The position numbers and the translations under genes are program-made. A DNA stretch of 64,000 bases from Volutella citrinella. Taxonomy: Eukaryota; Ascomycota; Sordariomycetes; Hypocreales; Nectriaceae. Of this stretch, positions 10,958-21,782 are shown piece after piece (the stretch's first letter is position 1; each line of letters opens with the position of its first letter). Location: assembly GCA_034401135.1 (NCBI GenBank), contig JAWZSP010000003.1:124001-188000 (forward strand), given 5' to 3'. The notes beneath the pieces were generated by a model. The model saw only the letters and a list, made by a program, of their open reading frames with translations. It was not told where the DNA came from and ran no database searches.

Positions 10958-13042
10958 TCACAGCCGCTGTTCGCGAGCGCCGCCCAGATCATAGTCCGTC
11001 AGCAACTGTCCGTACACAATGTCGGCATTGTCCATGTCGTGCAACGCCCGCGGTAACCAGCCGTCCTTGTCGTGGTCGTTGGCGACTGCTAGGCCGGTCA
11101 TGAAGCCCAAGTCCATGACAGCATCGATCTCGGGGATATCTGAGCCCACCTGCTGTTCCTCCACACTAGAAATGCTCCTCTCTATTTCGATGATACAGGG
11201 CCAAGTATTGCGAACTGCCTGCATAGCTTCCACAATCACAGCCATCTCTTTATCTATCTGCATCATGTTCTAATCGAGGTATCGTCGCATGATGACGGTG
11301 CTTGCGGCTACTGATAATGTGTGCACAAAGTCTACTGGCAGTTCGTCGTATGGATACAAGCGGGAATAGCTCCGGATAAGACGAAGAATAGCTTGCAGCG
11401 ACTCATAGCATATTTCGACATCTTCGCTCGAAGATATATCTGGCGTCAAGAGGAGGTGACGAGGCGGTCGGTGAAGAATAATCATGGCAGTGTGAAATTG
11501 CATACTAACATGTGTCAGGGCCGTTCAGTTCTAGCTTTCGTGTGACGAGGCTTTTGTTGACTTACTGGAGATGTAGCACGCATGACGGAACGTGTCCCAC
11601 TGTCCATTGGTTCCAGTACAGTTTTCCAGGAAGACTCGATAGCCATTTCGTCAACGACGTATGAAGCTGGCGGATGGTTGCCGCGATGGCAACATTGTGC
11701 GTCCCTGGTCGTCGGTTCTCGAATAGATCCGTAATGATATGGTGCTGGATTTTGGCCAGCTCCGCTCTGTAGATGAAAGCTCCTACCAGCGCGATTCCAT
11801 CTTCGTAGGCCGTAGTCGACATGCCCGGCGCGATGTATGTGTCCAACAATCCCTCCCAGTCCAGCGGGTAAGGAAGTCGAACAGTGTTACGAACATCCGA
11901 CTCTTGAGGATAGAGGGCCGGTGGTCGTCCAAAGTACAGGCTGAGCTGCTTGTCCACCACGAAGACGGCCCAGTAGACTCGCCGGAGGATTTCACGGTCA
12001 ACATCCGACTCAACTGAAAGCCGCCAGTTGTTGGGGTCGAGATGAAGGCCCATTTCATGCGCCAACCGATAGGCCATGCCGCAGAGAAGCCAGCCTTTGG
12101 AGGGTTGGCAGTGGCCGATTTCGCGCTGGCCGAGAAGGACGAGGGCCTGCAGCACAGTGAGGTCTGGCTGATGGAGCGAGGCAAAGACTAGCATCTGGAC
12201 ATGGTTCGCAAAGATGTCGGACAGCCCACGGTCCACCTCCTGCCCTGTCGCCAACGCACCCATGGCGCATATTGCATAGAGAAGCGGGTCAGAGTAGTAA
12301 CAACCCACGCCGACGTCATAATCACGGAGGAAGTATTCGCGGTAGATGCACATATTGTACTGGTACTGCTTCTTGAAAAAGGTTGCCAAGAGGCGTTGAC
12401 AAACATCATGGTGGGGTGCAAAAGCAAAAGTGTGGTTTCCAAGCAGCGACATCTCGAGAGCTTGACCGGCAAGATGAGGATCCGGTGGGTTCATCCATGT
12501 ACTGCCCAGCTCCTCGGTAGGCTTGGGTGGATGGTCGGAAAGGTGGATTTGAAAGAGATTGGTGCCGCCGTAGAAGTGTGGCCGCCGTAGAAGTGTGCCG
12601 AGCTGTGGCTGGAGCCAGCTCGCTTCCGCATCTGTCCGACACAGGAGCGTGCCAAGTTGACCCCGGGCTGGGAATCTGTGCCCGGAGTTCTGGGGATTTG
12701 ATCCGAGGTGGTGCTGTTGGCGTCTGGGGTCGCAGCTGTGACTGGGCGGAAGGCTGCGAGAAGCTCCACACGCCTCTCGGGGTCTGCCACGGCAAGATTC
12801 TTGATGAACATCTCAAGAGATGCCACCTGGCTCTCGAGAGCCTGTACGTGGCTTCGCGGAATTGGCCTTGTAGAATGGGTCAGCTCGGCTGGCTATGGGG
12901 GAGACTAGATCTACAGAATACAGTAGTAGCTGCTTTGGCGCCGCCGATACCTGTTTTTCTCGCCTATCCCGGGCCGTGTACATTCGGTGCGGGCTTTGAC
13001 ACACCGAGCACATGGTTGGCGACGGTCACATTTGATCAACAG
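10958..13042 (-). pseudogene. Zn2Cys6 transcription factor (PF04082 type), broken
   Basis: Minus-strand exons encode half of a Zn2Cys6 cluster (KCDRRQPCARCVKARTEC, about 13030-12970). An intron links ...GEKNR to PIPRSHVQALESQ, the usual linker. The fungal-specific TF domain follows (GLHLDPNNW, RRVYWAVFVVDKQLSLYFGRPP). An intron (donor 11565, acceptor 11505) leads to MQFHTAMIILHRPP. Two defects are visible. A perfect 17-bp tandem duplication at 12564-12597 shifts the frame between HFYGG and TNLFQ. An in-frame TAG at 11270-11272 separates YLD from ~100 further codons in the same frame. The first two zinc-binding cysteines were not found upstream. It is probably inactive in this strain unless the duplication is an assembly error. 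Confidence 0.75.
12564..12597. repeat. 17-bp perfect tandem duplication inside TF exon
   Basis: Two identical adjacent copies of GCCGCCGTAGAAGTGTG (12564-12580, 12581-12597). Seventeen is not a multiple of three, and the family-like frame on either side matches only if one copy is ignored. Confidence 0.95.
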
Positions 13043-14091
13043 CTTGAGAATGGGTCATCAGTTGCATACTTGCGTGAGTGCGGTATGCAATCATAGGGAA
13101 ATAAGTTGAATTGACGTAAGCGGCCATCATCTTCGGTTTCCTTTAGGACACCTGGAGGGAGAGTGCTTACGACAAGGATGGGTTCTCTCTCTCACGAGAC
13201 TGTGGTGAGTTCACCAATTGTTGTCGTGGAGGTATCTGTAGGGCTCTGATCCATGGCGTGGAGCATTGCATTCAGTCCACAGAGACGATTGGGCGACGGT
13301 GGGCACTGAAGTTGTGTGTTGTATGAAGGGAGAAACGTGAAACAGAATTCGGCAAAAGACGAGTTGCCGGGCTACTCCATCTTCTCCGTACCCTAACTTG
13401 GAATGGTATCTTATCGCATGGTGTGCCAACACTGTCTGTGAGACTGCAACTAGTACTACGATACCACCAAGTCAGTGTCCACTGACTCCTGATTACCCCA
13501 CACATTCACACGCTAGGGTCACGAGAAGCCAAGAGCGGCAGAGGAACTCCGCTGCCGCCCCTCCCAAGCACAACAAAGCATGCATCAATCTGGTTGAGAT
13601 ACACCAAACCAAATGCTGATCCTTGATGCTTGGAACGGCTTCGAGGCTGTGTAGTGACGCCAGAAGGATCAATGTGAAGCTACATAGCCATTGAAAGCTT
13701 GCTCTGGCATTGGCAACGCTCCACACCCACTGGCTAGTATACGCGCGGCAGCGGACATCCTTCAACTGCGACCCATTCTCGTCTGTTTGGGCTGGGCGTA
13801 TAGAGTAGACTCTGGACGGCCGCGCTACGGACATCCACTGCCGCCAAGTATGGGGGACCGAGCTATCATGGTTGCATTTCCCCGGGTATGACGTATCGCT
13901 TGGCTGGTCAAACCATTGGGGCCCATCATGCATAAAATCCGGTATTGGTGTAAACAAGTTTGGGTAATGATGAAGCTCGAGCGCCGACCATCAATCAGCA
14001 TACCCAAATACTTGACAACCCTTATCATATCCCATCCCCCTTGGACGAAACCCTTCCTTCTTCTCCGGAACCCATCCCCTAGACCATCACA
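13043..14091. other. TF 5' region and DUF1445 upstream region
   Basis: Contains the unresolved 5' end of the broken regulator (a possible start, MDQSPTDTS, on the minus strand at about 13250) and the promoter of the DUF1445 gene. No further gene is supported. Confidence 0.45.
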
Positions 14092-14994
14092 ATGGCTTCA
14101 CTTGAGGGCTTTGACACTTCTAGTGAGGTTCCTGAGCTACGCCAGGGTACGGATGTTCGACGAGCAGCACGTGCCAAAAAATGCACCACGACCTCCGGCC
14201 TCGCACCTGGATACATTCAGGTGAATCTAATAGTCTTACCGTCAAGATATGCGACCGACTTCCGGTCTCTTTGCGCCAGGAACACGGTGCCTTGTCCTCT
14301 GGTGGCCGAGTCTGTCGGCACCGGACGCTGGGACAAGGTAAAATCTCATCTTACGGGCATTGATGGGGACAAGTTGGTCGCAGACATCGATATTCGCAGG
14401 GATGCACCGAAATACAATGTGTATACCGATTCCATTATCACCAAGTCTGGTTGTCCAGACATTGTCAGCGAGTGGACAGACGAACATGTGGCCTTTCTCA
14501 TTGGGTGCTCCTTCAGCTTCGAGTCAGCCTTGTCCGATGCAGGCTTGGTCCCACCTCATACCCTCAGAGGTCGCAACGTCCCAATGTATCGCACCTCTCT
14601 TCCCCTTTGCCCTGCTGGCGTCTTTACGGGAGGTACCTATGTGGTATCCATGCGGACATATCCAGCCATCGACATTGACAGAGTGCGGTCTATTACGAGG
14701 GCTTACGCTTCGACGCACGGAGAGCCAATTGCTTGGGGCTGGGATGCTGTTGCTCGGCTGGGTATTGCAGATATACAGACTCCAGACTGGGGAGATGCAC
14801 CTCTGTCTGCCAGCGGACTTCCTCTGAGTCATGTATCAGCAAGCGAGGGGGAAGTACCCGTGTTCTGGGGCTGTGGCGTCACCCCGCAAGAGGCCGTGAT
14901 GCGAGCTGGGCTTGAAGGAGTAGTGATGGCTCATGCGCCCGGACACATGATCCTGCTGGATGCCAAGGACGTGGACATAATCCAAAGCTCTTGA
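14092..14994 (+). CDS. DUF1445 / UPF0317 family protein (putative hydro-lyase)
   Basis: An intron-free gene of 300 aa. It carries the family signatures: APGYIQVNL near residue 40, the ARNTVPCPLVAESVGTG block, EHVAFLIGCSFSFESAL near residue 145, and the PMYRTSLPLCPAGVFTGGTYVVSMR stretch. DUF1445 proteins are annotated as putative hydro-lyases, and the domain is also found in mammalian D-glutamate cyclase. A lyase or cyclase acting on a small acid is therefore plausible but not shown. No targeting signal is obvious. It stands alone between a broken regulator and a relic zone. Confidence 0.88.
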   Translation: MASLEGFDTSSEVPELRQGTDVRRAARAKKCTTTSGLAPGYIQVNLIVLPSRYATDFRSLCARNTVPCPLVAESVGTGRWDKVKSHLTGIDGDKLVADIDIRRDAPKYNVYTDSIITKSGCPDIVSEWTDEHVAFLIGCSFSFESALSDAGLVPPHTLRGRNVPMYRTSLPLCPAGVFTGGTYVVSMRTYPAIDIDRVRSITRAYASTHGEPIAWGWDAVARLGIADIQTPDWGDAPLSASGLPLSHVSASEGEVPVFWGCGVTPQEAVMRAGLEGVVMAHAPGHMILLDAKDVDIIQSS

Positions 14995-15240
14995 GATAGT
15001 CATGGGTAGTCAGCATTAGAGACAGTTCAAGCTTTGGGTGATCGCCAGAACATCCCACATCTACAGTATGAATGAATGTGTCATCTAGAGCTAGAAGCCA
15101 GATAACTGAAAACACAACTAGATGGGGGATAATCGAGGAGCTCTTGTAGAAACAGCCTCATTCATACGTGATAGAAACCGCAAAACCACAATAGATGCTA
15201 AAACCAGCATTCTGGCCAGAACAAGAGTCTTTATTAGACG

Positions 15241-15700
15241 AGATTCTCAAGGCTAAAGACGATGCTACGAAGCAAATCACTAACAGAGCGATCTAGAGCG
15301 TCACGCCCCTGCGGCAGCAAGATACGATCGAGCAACTCTCCAGTCTCGAAGAGAGCACCAGAGAGCACCCCTATCGGAGTCTCGGACATCACGGCGTCGT
15401 GGAACGCTGTCTCCTGCCACTGCGCCTCTCAGCAAGTCCGGCTCATGACGAGGGTGACACGGCATTTGCCGCCTTTCGAGGCCGTCGCTTGCGTTTTTGA
15501 GTTGGAGCTGTCGTCTCCGGGGTCGGCGCCACTTCCGCCTTGCGTGGTCGTCGCGATTGTTTGTGAGTTGCCGCTCTCGGTTGTGACCCCGAGGCTGACT
15601 TCACGGCCAGTTTCGGGTCCGATTTCACACGCACCACAAAACAGATGATGTCCTCGCTTGAAGCAATACTGAGCTGCTTGTCAATGATCAAGCCTGTGTA
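15241..15700 (-). other. unidentified decayed coding fragment
   Basis: On the minus strand from about 15700 down, a protein-like frame reads GYTGLIIDKQLSIASSEDII, then a basic Pro/Lys/Arg-rich stretch with two RRPRKA repeats, and stops at about 15444. Family-like sequence resumes in another frame (VMSETPIGVLSGALFETGEL) to about 15241. I do not recognise it. Its upstream end abuts the start of the aldehyde dehydrogenase relic on the opposite strand. Confidence 0.35.
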
Positions 15701-16209
15701 CCCAGTCCACGCAATGAAACTCGGTGACCCTTTCGAAGAAGAGACTTTCCTCGGCCCACAGATCAACGGCTCACAGCATTCGAAGATCATGGGAATGATT
15801 ACCGAAGCCAAGGAACAAGGGGCCATCTGTGTCACTGGTGGTCAGAGCCCACAGGGCTAGTTTATCGAGCCACCCATCTTCCAAGACGTAGAGCAGTCAA
15901 TGGCTGTAATGCAAGAGGAGATATTCGAGCCTGTTGTTGACGTTGCGCCTTTCAAAGACATGAATGATGTCTTGGAGAAGGCCCACGATACTGACTATGG
16001 GCTTGCGGCAGCTGTTTTCACATCCAACCTCCAGACGGTATCCGATTATCCAAAGAGCTGCAGGCCGGTAATGTGTGGATCAATTGCTATAAGATGATAT
16101 CGCACGCACTCCCGTTTGGCGGGTATAAGCAGAGTGGCAACGGCAAGGATCTGGGTTACGAAGGACTTGAAGGTTTTACACAACTGAAGATGTTGTGGTT
16201 CAGAGTTTA
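15701..16209 (+). pseudogene. aldehyde dehydrogenase C-terminal relic (second copy)
   Basis: The last third of an aldehyde dehydrogenase: KLGDPFEEETFLGPQI, VMQEEIFEPVVDVAPF, and a final PFGGYKQSGNGKDLGYEG block. Everything before KLGDPFEE, including the catalytic Cys and Glu, is missing. A TAG at 15858-15860 interrupts the frame between GGQSPQG and FIEPPIFQD. A frameshift near 16035-16045 moves the family sequence to another frame, where it runs LSKELQAGNVWINCY to the stop near 16209. It is clearly non-functional and not a recent copy of the relic at 3060, since the subfamily differs. Confidence 0.88.
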
Positions 16210-16972
16210 GTCGAATTATACTGGATGATGGAGAGCTGGATTAGACTATATAAGCTAAGAGTGAGTATAAGCTCACTTTTTGGTCTATGTATCCATATAC
16301 AGCTTTTGGCAGATGCATTGAGATCCGCCTCCACAGACTGCAGAAAGGCGTAGGTGGTGCGTCGTCTTGTCTAAACTGACTACGGCGTAGGTTCCTGCAA
16401 CTGGAATGTAGCATCCCCACTGTAGCTGGGCTGAGTGGCGGCGACTATTGAAGCCACAAACGCCCTCAGTCGTCAAAGAGCAAATGAGGTGCCAGGCCAG
16501 GGAGGGGTAGAAGCCAATCAGACCAACCGCCGATGCCAGCTCAGCCTGACTAGCCCCTCCACAGCGTAGTCGATCCAAATAGGGTATACCTCGCGAAGGC
16601 AACGCTGCGGTTAGTGCGTTCAGAGCATCCATCAAGTGCTGGTAGAGGCCGCTGTGGAAGACCCTGCAAGGTGGCGGCCAGCCCAAGGCAAGCCACCAGC
16701 TTCAGCTGTGCCATCGGTCTTCAATGTCTAGTGCTAATTCGCTGGATCACAATTAGGATGGACGCCATCATGCAATAGTTTCGCGCCCACAGTTGCCTTA
16801 CCATCTTGTCAATGCGGCCCATGGCGGACAATGCAATCCCTTGTTCTGCAAACCAGGCTCACCAGCTGCCGTCCCCATCCAGTTTTTCTCCTCCTGCATC
16901 CTGAAACTTGCCTGACGCTTTCGATCTAGCACCGTGCCGTGTTTTTCGACGACGGCTCTCTCTGCCATCACG
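16210..16972. other. intergenic, no gene supported
   Basis: One minus-strand open frame (16285-16686) lacks any family resemblance and was not called. The last ~200 bp are probably the promoter of the membrane-protein gene. Confidence 0.4.
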
Positions 16973-17950
16973 ATGCGAAGTTCTCTACTGTTAGTGACGA
17001 CGCTGGCCGCCGCCGTGTCAGCCCAAGAGTGTTTTTTCCCCGACGGCACCAGCACCAAGACGAGCTCGTACAATTTCCAATCATGCGGAGGCAAAAACAC
17101 GACCCTGAACATGTGCTGTGTGTTTGACGAGGGCGACCTCTGCCAGCAGAACGGTCTGTGCAACTGGCCAGGCAATTACGAATACCGTGCTGGATGCACC
17201 GATAAAAACTGGAGCGGATGCATCAACATGTGTTCTGGTGGTGAGTCTCCCTCCTTGGCCCTGACTGAAGTGCATTCACTCACTTACTGTGTGCCCACAG
17301 AATCACAAAATACATGGCTCCGAGTCCGTGGATGCGGTGGCGATGAATACTGTTGCGATAAAGGCGCCGGTAATTGCTGTAATCAAGGTTCATCAGCTCG
17401 ATTCACTCTCAACAACACCTCGCCGACCGGAAATGATAACAATGGGGGAGGAACTGGGGGCAATGCCGCTTCGTCTGCCAGTAAGCTACCGACGGCGGGC
17501 ATCTCGAGTGCCTCTGCGGCCAGCAACACCGCTGGTGCAAGTGCAACCTCAGCTTCGGGACCGAGCAGCAGCTCAATCCCGCCCGGAAACGGAGAGAGCG
17601 GCGCCACCAACAAGACGGCTCCTCAAGAGAACAGCACCAACGTAGGTGCCATTGCTGGCGGCGTTGTCGGGGGTGTTGTCGGACTGGCCCTTGTCCTCGT
17701 GCTCGCATGGTTCCTCCACCGCATGATGAAGCAGCAGCAGCAGCAGCTGGCCCAGAATAATGCCCCGGCATACAGCTCACCACCTCCTGCGACTGCGATA
17801 ATGACACCACTTCCAATGTACCAGTCGCCGGTGGGTGAACACCCGCCAGTATTTGGCAAGACTGAAGTGTCTGTTACTGCCCCGATGGAGCTTGCTGCAG
17901 ACTCGCATCCAGCAACTGTCCACGAAATGCCGGGCAATACGCGGGCTTGA
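16973..17950 (+). CDS. secreted-side Cys-rich, single-pass membrane protein
   Basis: Two exons (16973-17240, 17301-17950) give 305 aa; the 60-nt intron is in frame and could be mistaken for coding. Residues 1-18 are a signal peptide (MRSSLLLVTTLAAAVSAQ). An extracellular domain of about 120 residues follows with many Cys (CCVFDEGDLCQQNGLC, CGGDEYCC, NCCNQG). Then come a Ser/Thr/Gly/Asn-rich stalk, one membrane helix (AIAGGVVGGVVGLALVLVLAWFL in outline) and a cytosolic tail opening with a short Gln run and rich in Pro. This is the architecture of fungal wall-stress sensors (WSC/Mid2-like), but no WSC domain is recognised. A surface sensor role is inference. The start at 16973 places the signal peptide at the N-terminus. 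Confidence 0.8.
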   Translation: MRSSLLLVTTLAAAVSAQECFFPDGTSTKTSSYNFQSCGGKNTTLNMCCVFDEGDLCQQNGLCNWPGNYEYRAGCTDKNWSGCINMCSGGESPSLALTEVHSLTYCVPTESQNTWLRVRGCGGDEYCCDKGAGNCCNQGSSARFTLNNTSPTGNDNNGGGTGGNAASSASKLPTAGISSASAASNTAGASATSASGPSSSSIPPGNGESGATNKTAPQENSTNVGAIAGGVVGGVVGLALVLVLAWFLHRMMKQQQQQLAQNNAPAYSSPPPATAIMTPLPMYQSPVGEHPPVFGKTEVSVTAPMELAADSHPATVHEMPGNTRA

Positions 17951-18483
17951 CCAAGTCGAAAGAATGATGCGACGATGGGGGTCTAGAGGGCTATTTATAA
18001 TCTTGTAAGAGCGCGCGTGTCTTGAAGACAGGGGCAAAGCCTAGGCGTTTAGTCTCTTTTAATGTAGTATGCCTAATCCACGAGTTGATATCAGGCTTGC
18101 ATAAACACGAATTCATTCCGCATGGAAACAAACTCTAGATACTTAGCCATGCCCCGTAGCAGAAGCGTTTGCTAGGATTGCTTATGTCAAGATAGATGTC
18201 AAGATACCAGCCCTGACACGATCATCAATAGTATCAAGAGTGAGTTTTGGAAAGAAGGTGCTTCCGGAACGTCGGAAGTTTCCAAGGAGTCTCCCTGTGA
18301 CAGCTCGAGCAGACAAGGTAGGATAGAGCGAACCAATTGGTTCTAGTTGTTATAGACTGGAAGACCTAGGAAATAGGGGTTCCATTGGCTGAGTATCTGA
18401 GTAAGAAGGAGCTAGAAAACGGGAAGTCGGCTGCCCAAAGCGTCTACTCAATGTGTAGATCCTCCACGTCCCGGCACGTAACA
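17951..18483. other. convergent intergenic spacer
   Basis: Lies between the converging 3' ends of the membrane-protein and GST genes. No gene seen. Confidence 0.5.
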
Positions 18484-19295
18484 TTAAGCGCTACCAAACA
18501 CCTTCTTAAAGGAATCACGGCTAGAGACACGGTCCCACCAGGCTGAAACATTCGGCCGAGAGGCAATCAGCTGCCACTCGTTGCTGAAGTTAGCGCCTAG
18601 CAGAAAGACATAGGGTAGATAGAAGATATCAACCAAGGAAAACTCCTATATTATTAAATTAGTCAAAACGAATGCAAAATAGCCAAGTAGAAAGTACTAA
18701 CCTCTCCAGCCATGTACTTCTGGTTCTCAAGGACGCTGTCCAGGACCTTGAAGTTCTCGTCAAGAGCAGCTCGGACCTCCGCAATCTTCTTCTCGTCCTT
18801 CTCCCAACCACGCATGCTACGCACGTTAGTATATTTTACTCAGTAAAATATACACAAGACTTACGGCGCGAAGAACACTTGAGAAACCAACCCTTCAAGG
18901 GATGGGCTGATGTATGAAGTCTCAACGCTGGCGGCCTGCTCAAATGAGCCGAATGCTTTTGGGTTCGAAGCAGCCGAGGGGAAGAGAGACTCCCCTTTGG
19001 CTGCATACACAATTCCGGCCAGATAGCGGCAAATAGCGCGAGACTCATAAAGAGTGACGTCTCCATTCTTCAAGACCGGGACTCTGCCCCATGGGTGCAT
19101 AGCAAGATGCTCTGGGGTCTAGGTTCAACATGTTTAGTTGAGTTATCCAACAGGCGCCGTTTGAAGGCCTACCTTGTGTTCGCCCTTCATTACATCAACG
19201 ACAGTCAAATCCAGTTCCTCACCGAGCTCAGCAGCAGTGAGAAGGACTCGTTGAGTGCAGGTAAACTGCGGGTGACCGTAAAGGACGGGAGCCAT
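18484..19295 (-). CDS. glutathione S-transferase, 217 aa
   Basis: Four exons on the minus strand (19295-19173, 19118-18865, 18816-18702, 18645-18484) agree in phase and give 217 aa, normal for a GST. The N-terminal thioredoxin-fold domain has YGHPQFTCTQRVLLTAAELG, then HPWGRVPVLKNGD and the glutathione-binding YESRAICRYLA. The helical C-terminal domain includes VDIFYLPY and ends SAWWDRVSSRDSFKKV. It resembles the phi/theta-like fungal cytosolic GSTs that conjugate glutathione to electrophiles. There is no targeting signal. Intact and confidently modelled. Confidence 0.92.
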
Positions 19296-20273
19296 GATGA
19301 ACGAATTGAGGAAGTTGGAGATGGGAATGAGTCAATAGGATAGAGTACAGAGAGAGTTTCGATACAATACAAGAAAAGAGAATACAGCTAAATACACCAC
19401 GATGCACCAGTTGAATGTTTCAATAAGGGTCTGGTGTTTGTAAGCAGCATGAACATAAGGGAGCTATTGCGCGCGCGCGGCCGACTCCATCTGCTTAGAA
19501 AGCCAAAACCTAAAGCTCATTGCCGGGGCCGGTTTCCCGAAGCAGGCTGTCGCCGCAGTCATAATAGGTATAACTAGTATCAGGAGCCATGATGCTACCG
19601 CGCGCGACCCCAATGCGGTTAATGTGCCCCTGACCACTCACGCGGACATTGGGAAAAGTCCGCTGTCCGGGCGCAGACCTCTACCATCATCGTCATAACA
19701 CGCCTGAATCCATTGTTTCACTGATAGTACATGCGACTGGCGAAATGCGAGCCGGAGAATTGGCATGAGGCTCTTGTGCGACACGTATGGGCCTCTCATC
19801 ACTCTCATACCCGGCTTCTACCTCATCTACCCTTCATTTTCTTCTCGACCTTCAGAATAGTGGCACATGGAACACGCTCAAACTCGGTAATATATCCAAG
19901 TGCTCGTCTCGTTAATACGCATCAATCCACCGGACGGCCCGAAAGATAATGCGTTACCTACGCGACGACGGTCTTGTACCCATCATACACTTTGGCTCCA
20001 TTCCAATCTCCAATAGTGAATTGTGTCTCCCCTTGGTTTCTCTGTCAAGCTGTTAGCTCCTCAGGCCTTCTCTTTCCAGACGTACCTACCAACTCCCAAC
20101 ACTACGCGCCGAGCAAGATGGAGGCTCGACCTCTTGCATACATAGTTGTCGAATCGTTCAATGTCATTCACGGCGAGTGAACCAGTCTTTGAATATGCTT
20201 TCAATAGTAGACCTCATATAAACCCCGGATGGTAACATAGCCCGAGGACTTGGCCTCCTCCCAACTTCTTCGT
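19296..20273. other. intergenic region upstream of GST
   Basis: Holds the GST promoter at its low end and a GC-alternating run (GCGCGCGCGCGG) near 19468. No gene seen. Confidence 0.45.
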
Positions 20274-21782
20274 TTACATTACAAATGCATAGACCTGCTT
20301 CGCTAAGAAATGCATCGCTCCGTAAAAAGTAGCAATCGTGAATAATAACATGAGTAGGGAAGTCCGCTCTAGTCCCGGGTACCCGAGAGCTCCTGTTGTC
20401 TTTTGGCGTTCGGCGACGGGGGACCCCAGTGGTGTGGTCGTGTTGATAAGATTGGGGACCCATTTAAAACTAAATTTCGCTTTATATCCTGGAGCACCCA
20501 TTGACCTATCTTCGACCAGCATTTGGTACATGACCGTACGAATAAACTATCATTATTTAGTAATGGATTCACCAGTAGGTTATTGTTTGATGACTAACCT
20601 TGTAGTGAAAATCATTCAGAGCAGGAATGTTTCGCAGTAAGAAGACCCCGACCATGAAATACCAGCATTGAGAAGCAACCAAAACGTTGTAATAAAAAGT
20701 AGGCTTCTCTATTTCAAGTGCTTGAGCCAACTGGGACCCGTTGAGCCACCATGTCAAGGCAGTGAGAAATCCGCGAGAGGTATAGATTGGCGGAATGCCC
20801 TCGATGGCGTGGATGATATTATTGGCTAGAATGCCTGACTTAGGCGAGGGTTTGAATTCTGATACCAGAATAGAGTCCATCATTGCTTTGGCATGTTCCG
20901 GGCTCTTTATCCAGTCGTATGGTGCGCCAATGAGATAGGCGATATAACGCCACAGCGCCAAGTAGTCGCTTGTTTCTTTATCTGTGAGTCGAATTCCCTG
21001 CTGTGGTAGGCCGAGCCACATCGTAACGGAGCAGAACGTGGTGATAGTGGCCATGCAGTCCAGATCGCTGATTGGGACACCGAACCTATTCACGTCGTAG
21101 TACTCGGGCGAGCGCTTGGCAAGGTTCATGATGCGGCGACGAACACCGGCGTGGAGGAGGCGGACACGGACCGTTGATTCCCATCCTTCCCCTCCTGGCT
21201 GAATTGACTCGAGGTCTTTATGGATCGACAGCAAATGCTGCACCGTTTCGAATAGTCGGCGCTTGGCTGCGAGCGCGCCAAAGCTGCCTGTCCGGTCGAG
21301 TGTCTCCACGGTGCGCCCACTTGCCAAGCCACCCAGAAGTGACAGGAACGTCAACTGTGGAATGATTGAGCCTAGTTCTCGATCCCAAGTGTGCTTTGAC
21401 CTACCGATGTGATACATGGCCATGCATAAGTCCAAAATACCCGTTGTCCTCTTTCGATCTGGTCCCAGTCCACCCAGTCAGGCACAGTGTTGACCTCGTC
21501 CCAGAACTTCCGAGCATAGAATTCGTCTTGATGTGTCCGGAGAAGCTTGAAATGGTCTCGCTGCAACTTCTTTCCTGTTGGGCGTTGGATATTCTTTCTC
21601 GGCTCTAGTGATTCCGGCGAAGGAGGAACGATGTCTTCAAGTCGGTCCAAGGCATTGTCGGCAAGCTCATCGTAGCTGAAGATGAGAGGGTTGAGCTGCT
21701 CGGATGTCTTGTGCAGGGGAGTCCATTTGAACTTGAACCCGTAGTACTCTCCTTCGTCAGTGCGGTCCTGAGAGTGTCCCAT
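20274..21782 (-). CDS. MpaB/Lcp-like DUF2236 oxygenase, ER-type
   Basis: Three exons (21782-21405, 21354-20599, 20546-20274), phase-consistent, 468 aa. The centre carries the DUF2236 signature: VRLLHAGVRRRI, with a His of the heme/metal site, then GVPISDLDCMATI, LGLPQQGIRLTDKE and WRYIAYLIGAP. Near the C-terminus is APGYKAKFSFKWVP and a hydrophobic segment (SLLMLLFTIATFYGAMHFLA), consistent with membrane association. Family members include the ER-bound oxygenase MpaB of mycophenolic acid biosynthesis and bacterial latex-clearing protein, which cleave C=C bonds. No polyketide or terpene gene is adjacent, so the substrate is unknown. Confidence 0.87.

Noticed and set aside
13493..13957. Open frame of 154 codons on the minus strand
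   Set aside because: Opens in a non-coding stretch, has no recognisable motif, and overlaps the upstream region of the DUF1445 gene.
3060..16209. The two aldehyde dehydrogenase relics as copies of one duplication
   Set aside because: The shared C-terminal motifs differ ([14 protein letters not shown] versus PFGGYKQSGNGKDLG), pointing to different subfamilies.
16285..16686. Open frame of 133 codons on the minus strand
   Set aside because: No family motif, no splice or start context, and low-quality composition; likely chance.
19590..19680. Inverted CGGAC/GTCCG motifs near the GST gene as an operator or terminal repeat
   Set aside because: Arms are short and irregular, with no target duplication or matching partner nearby.
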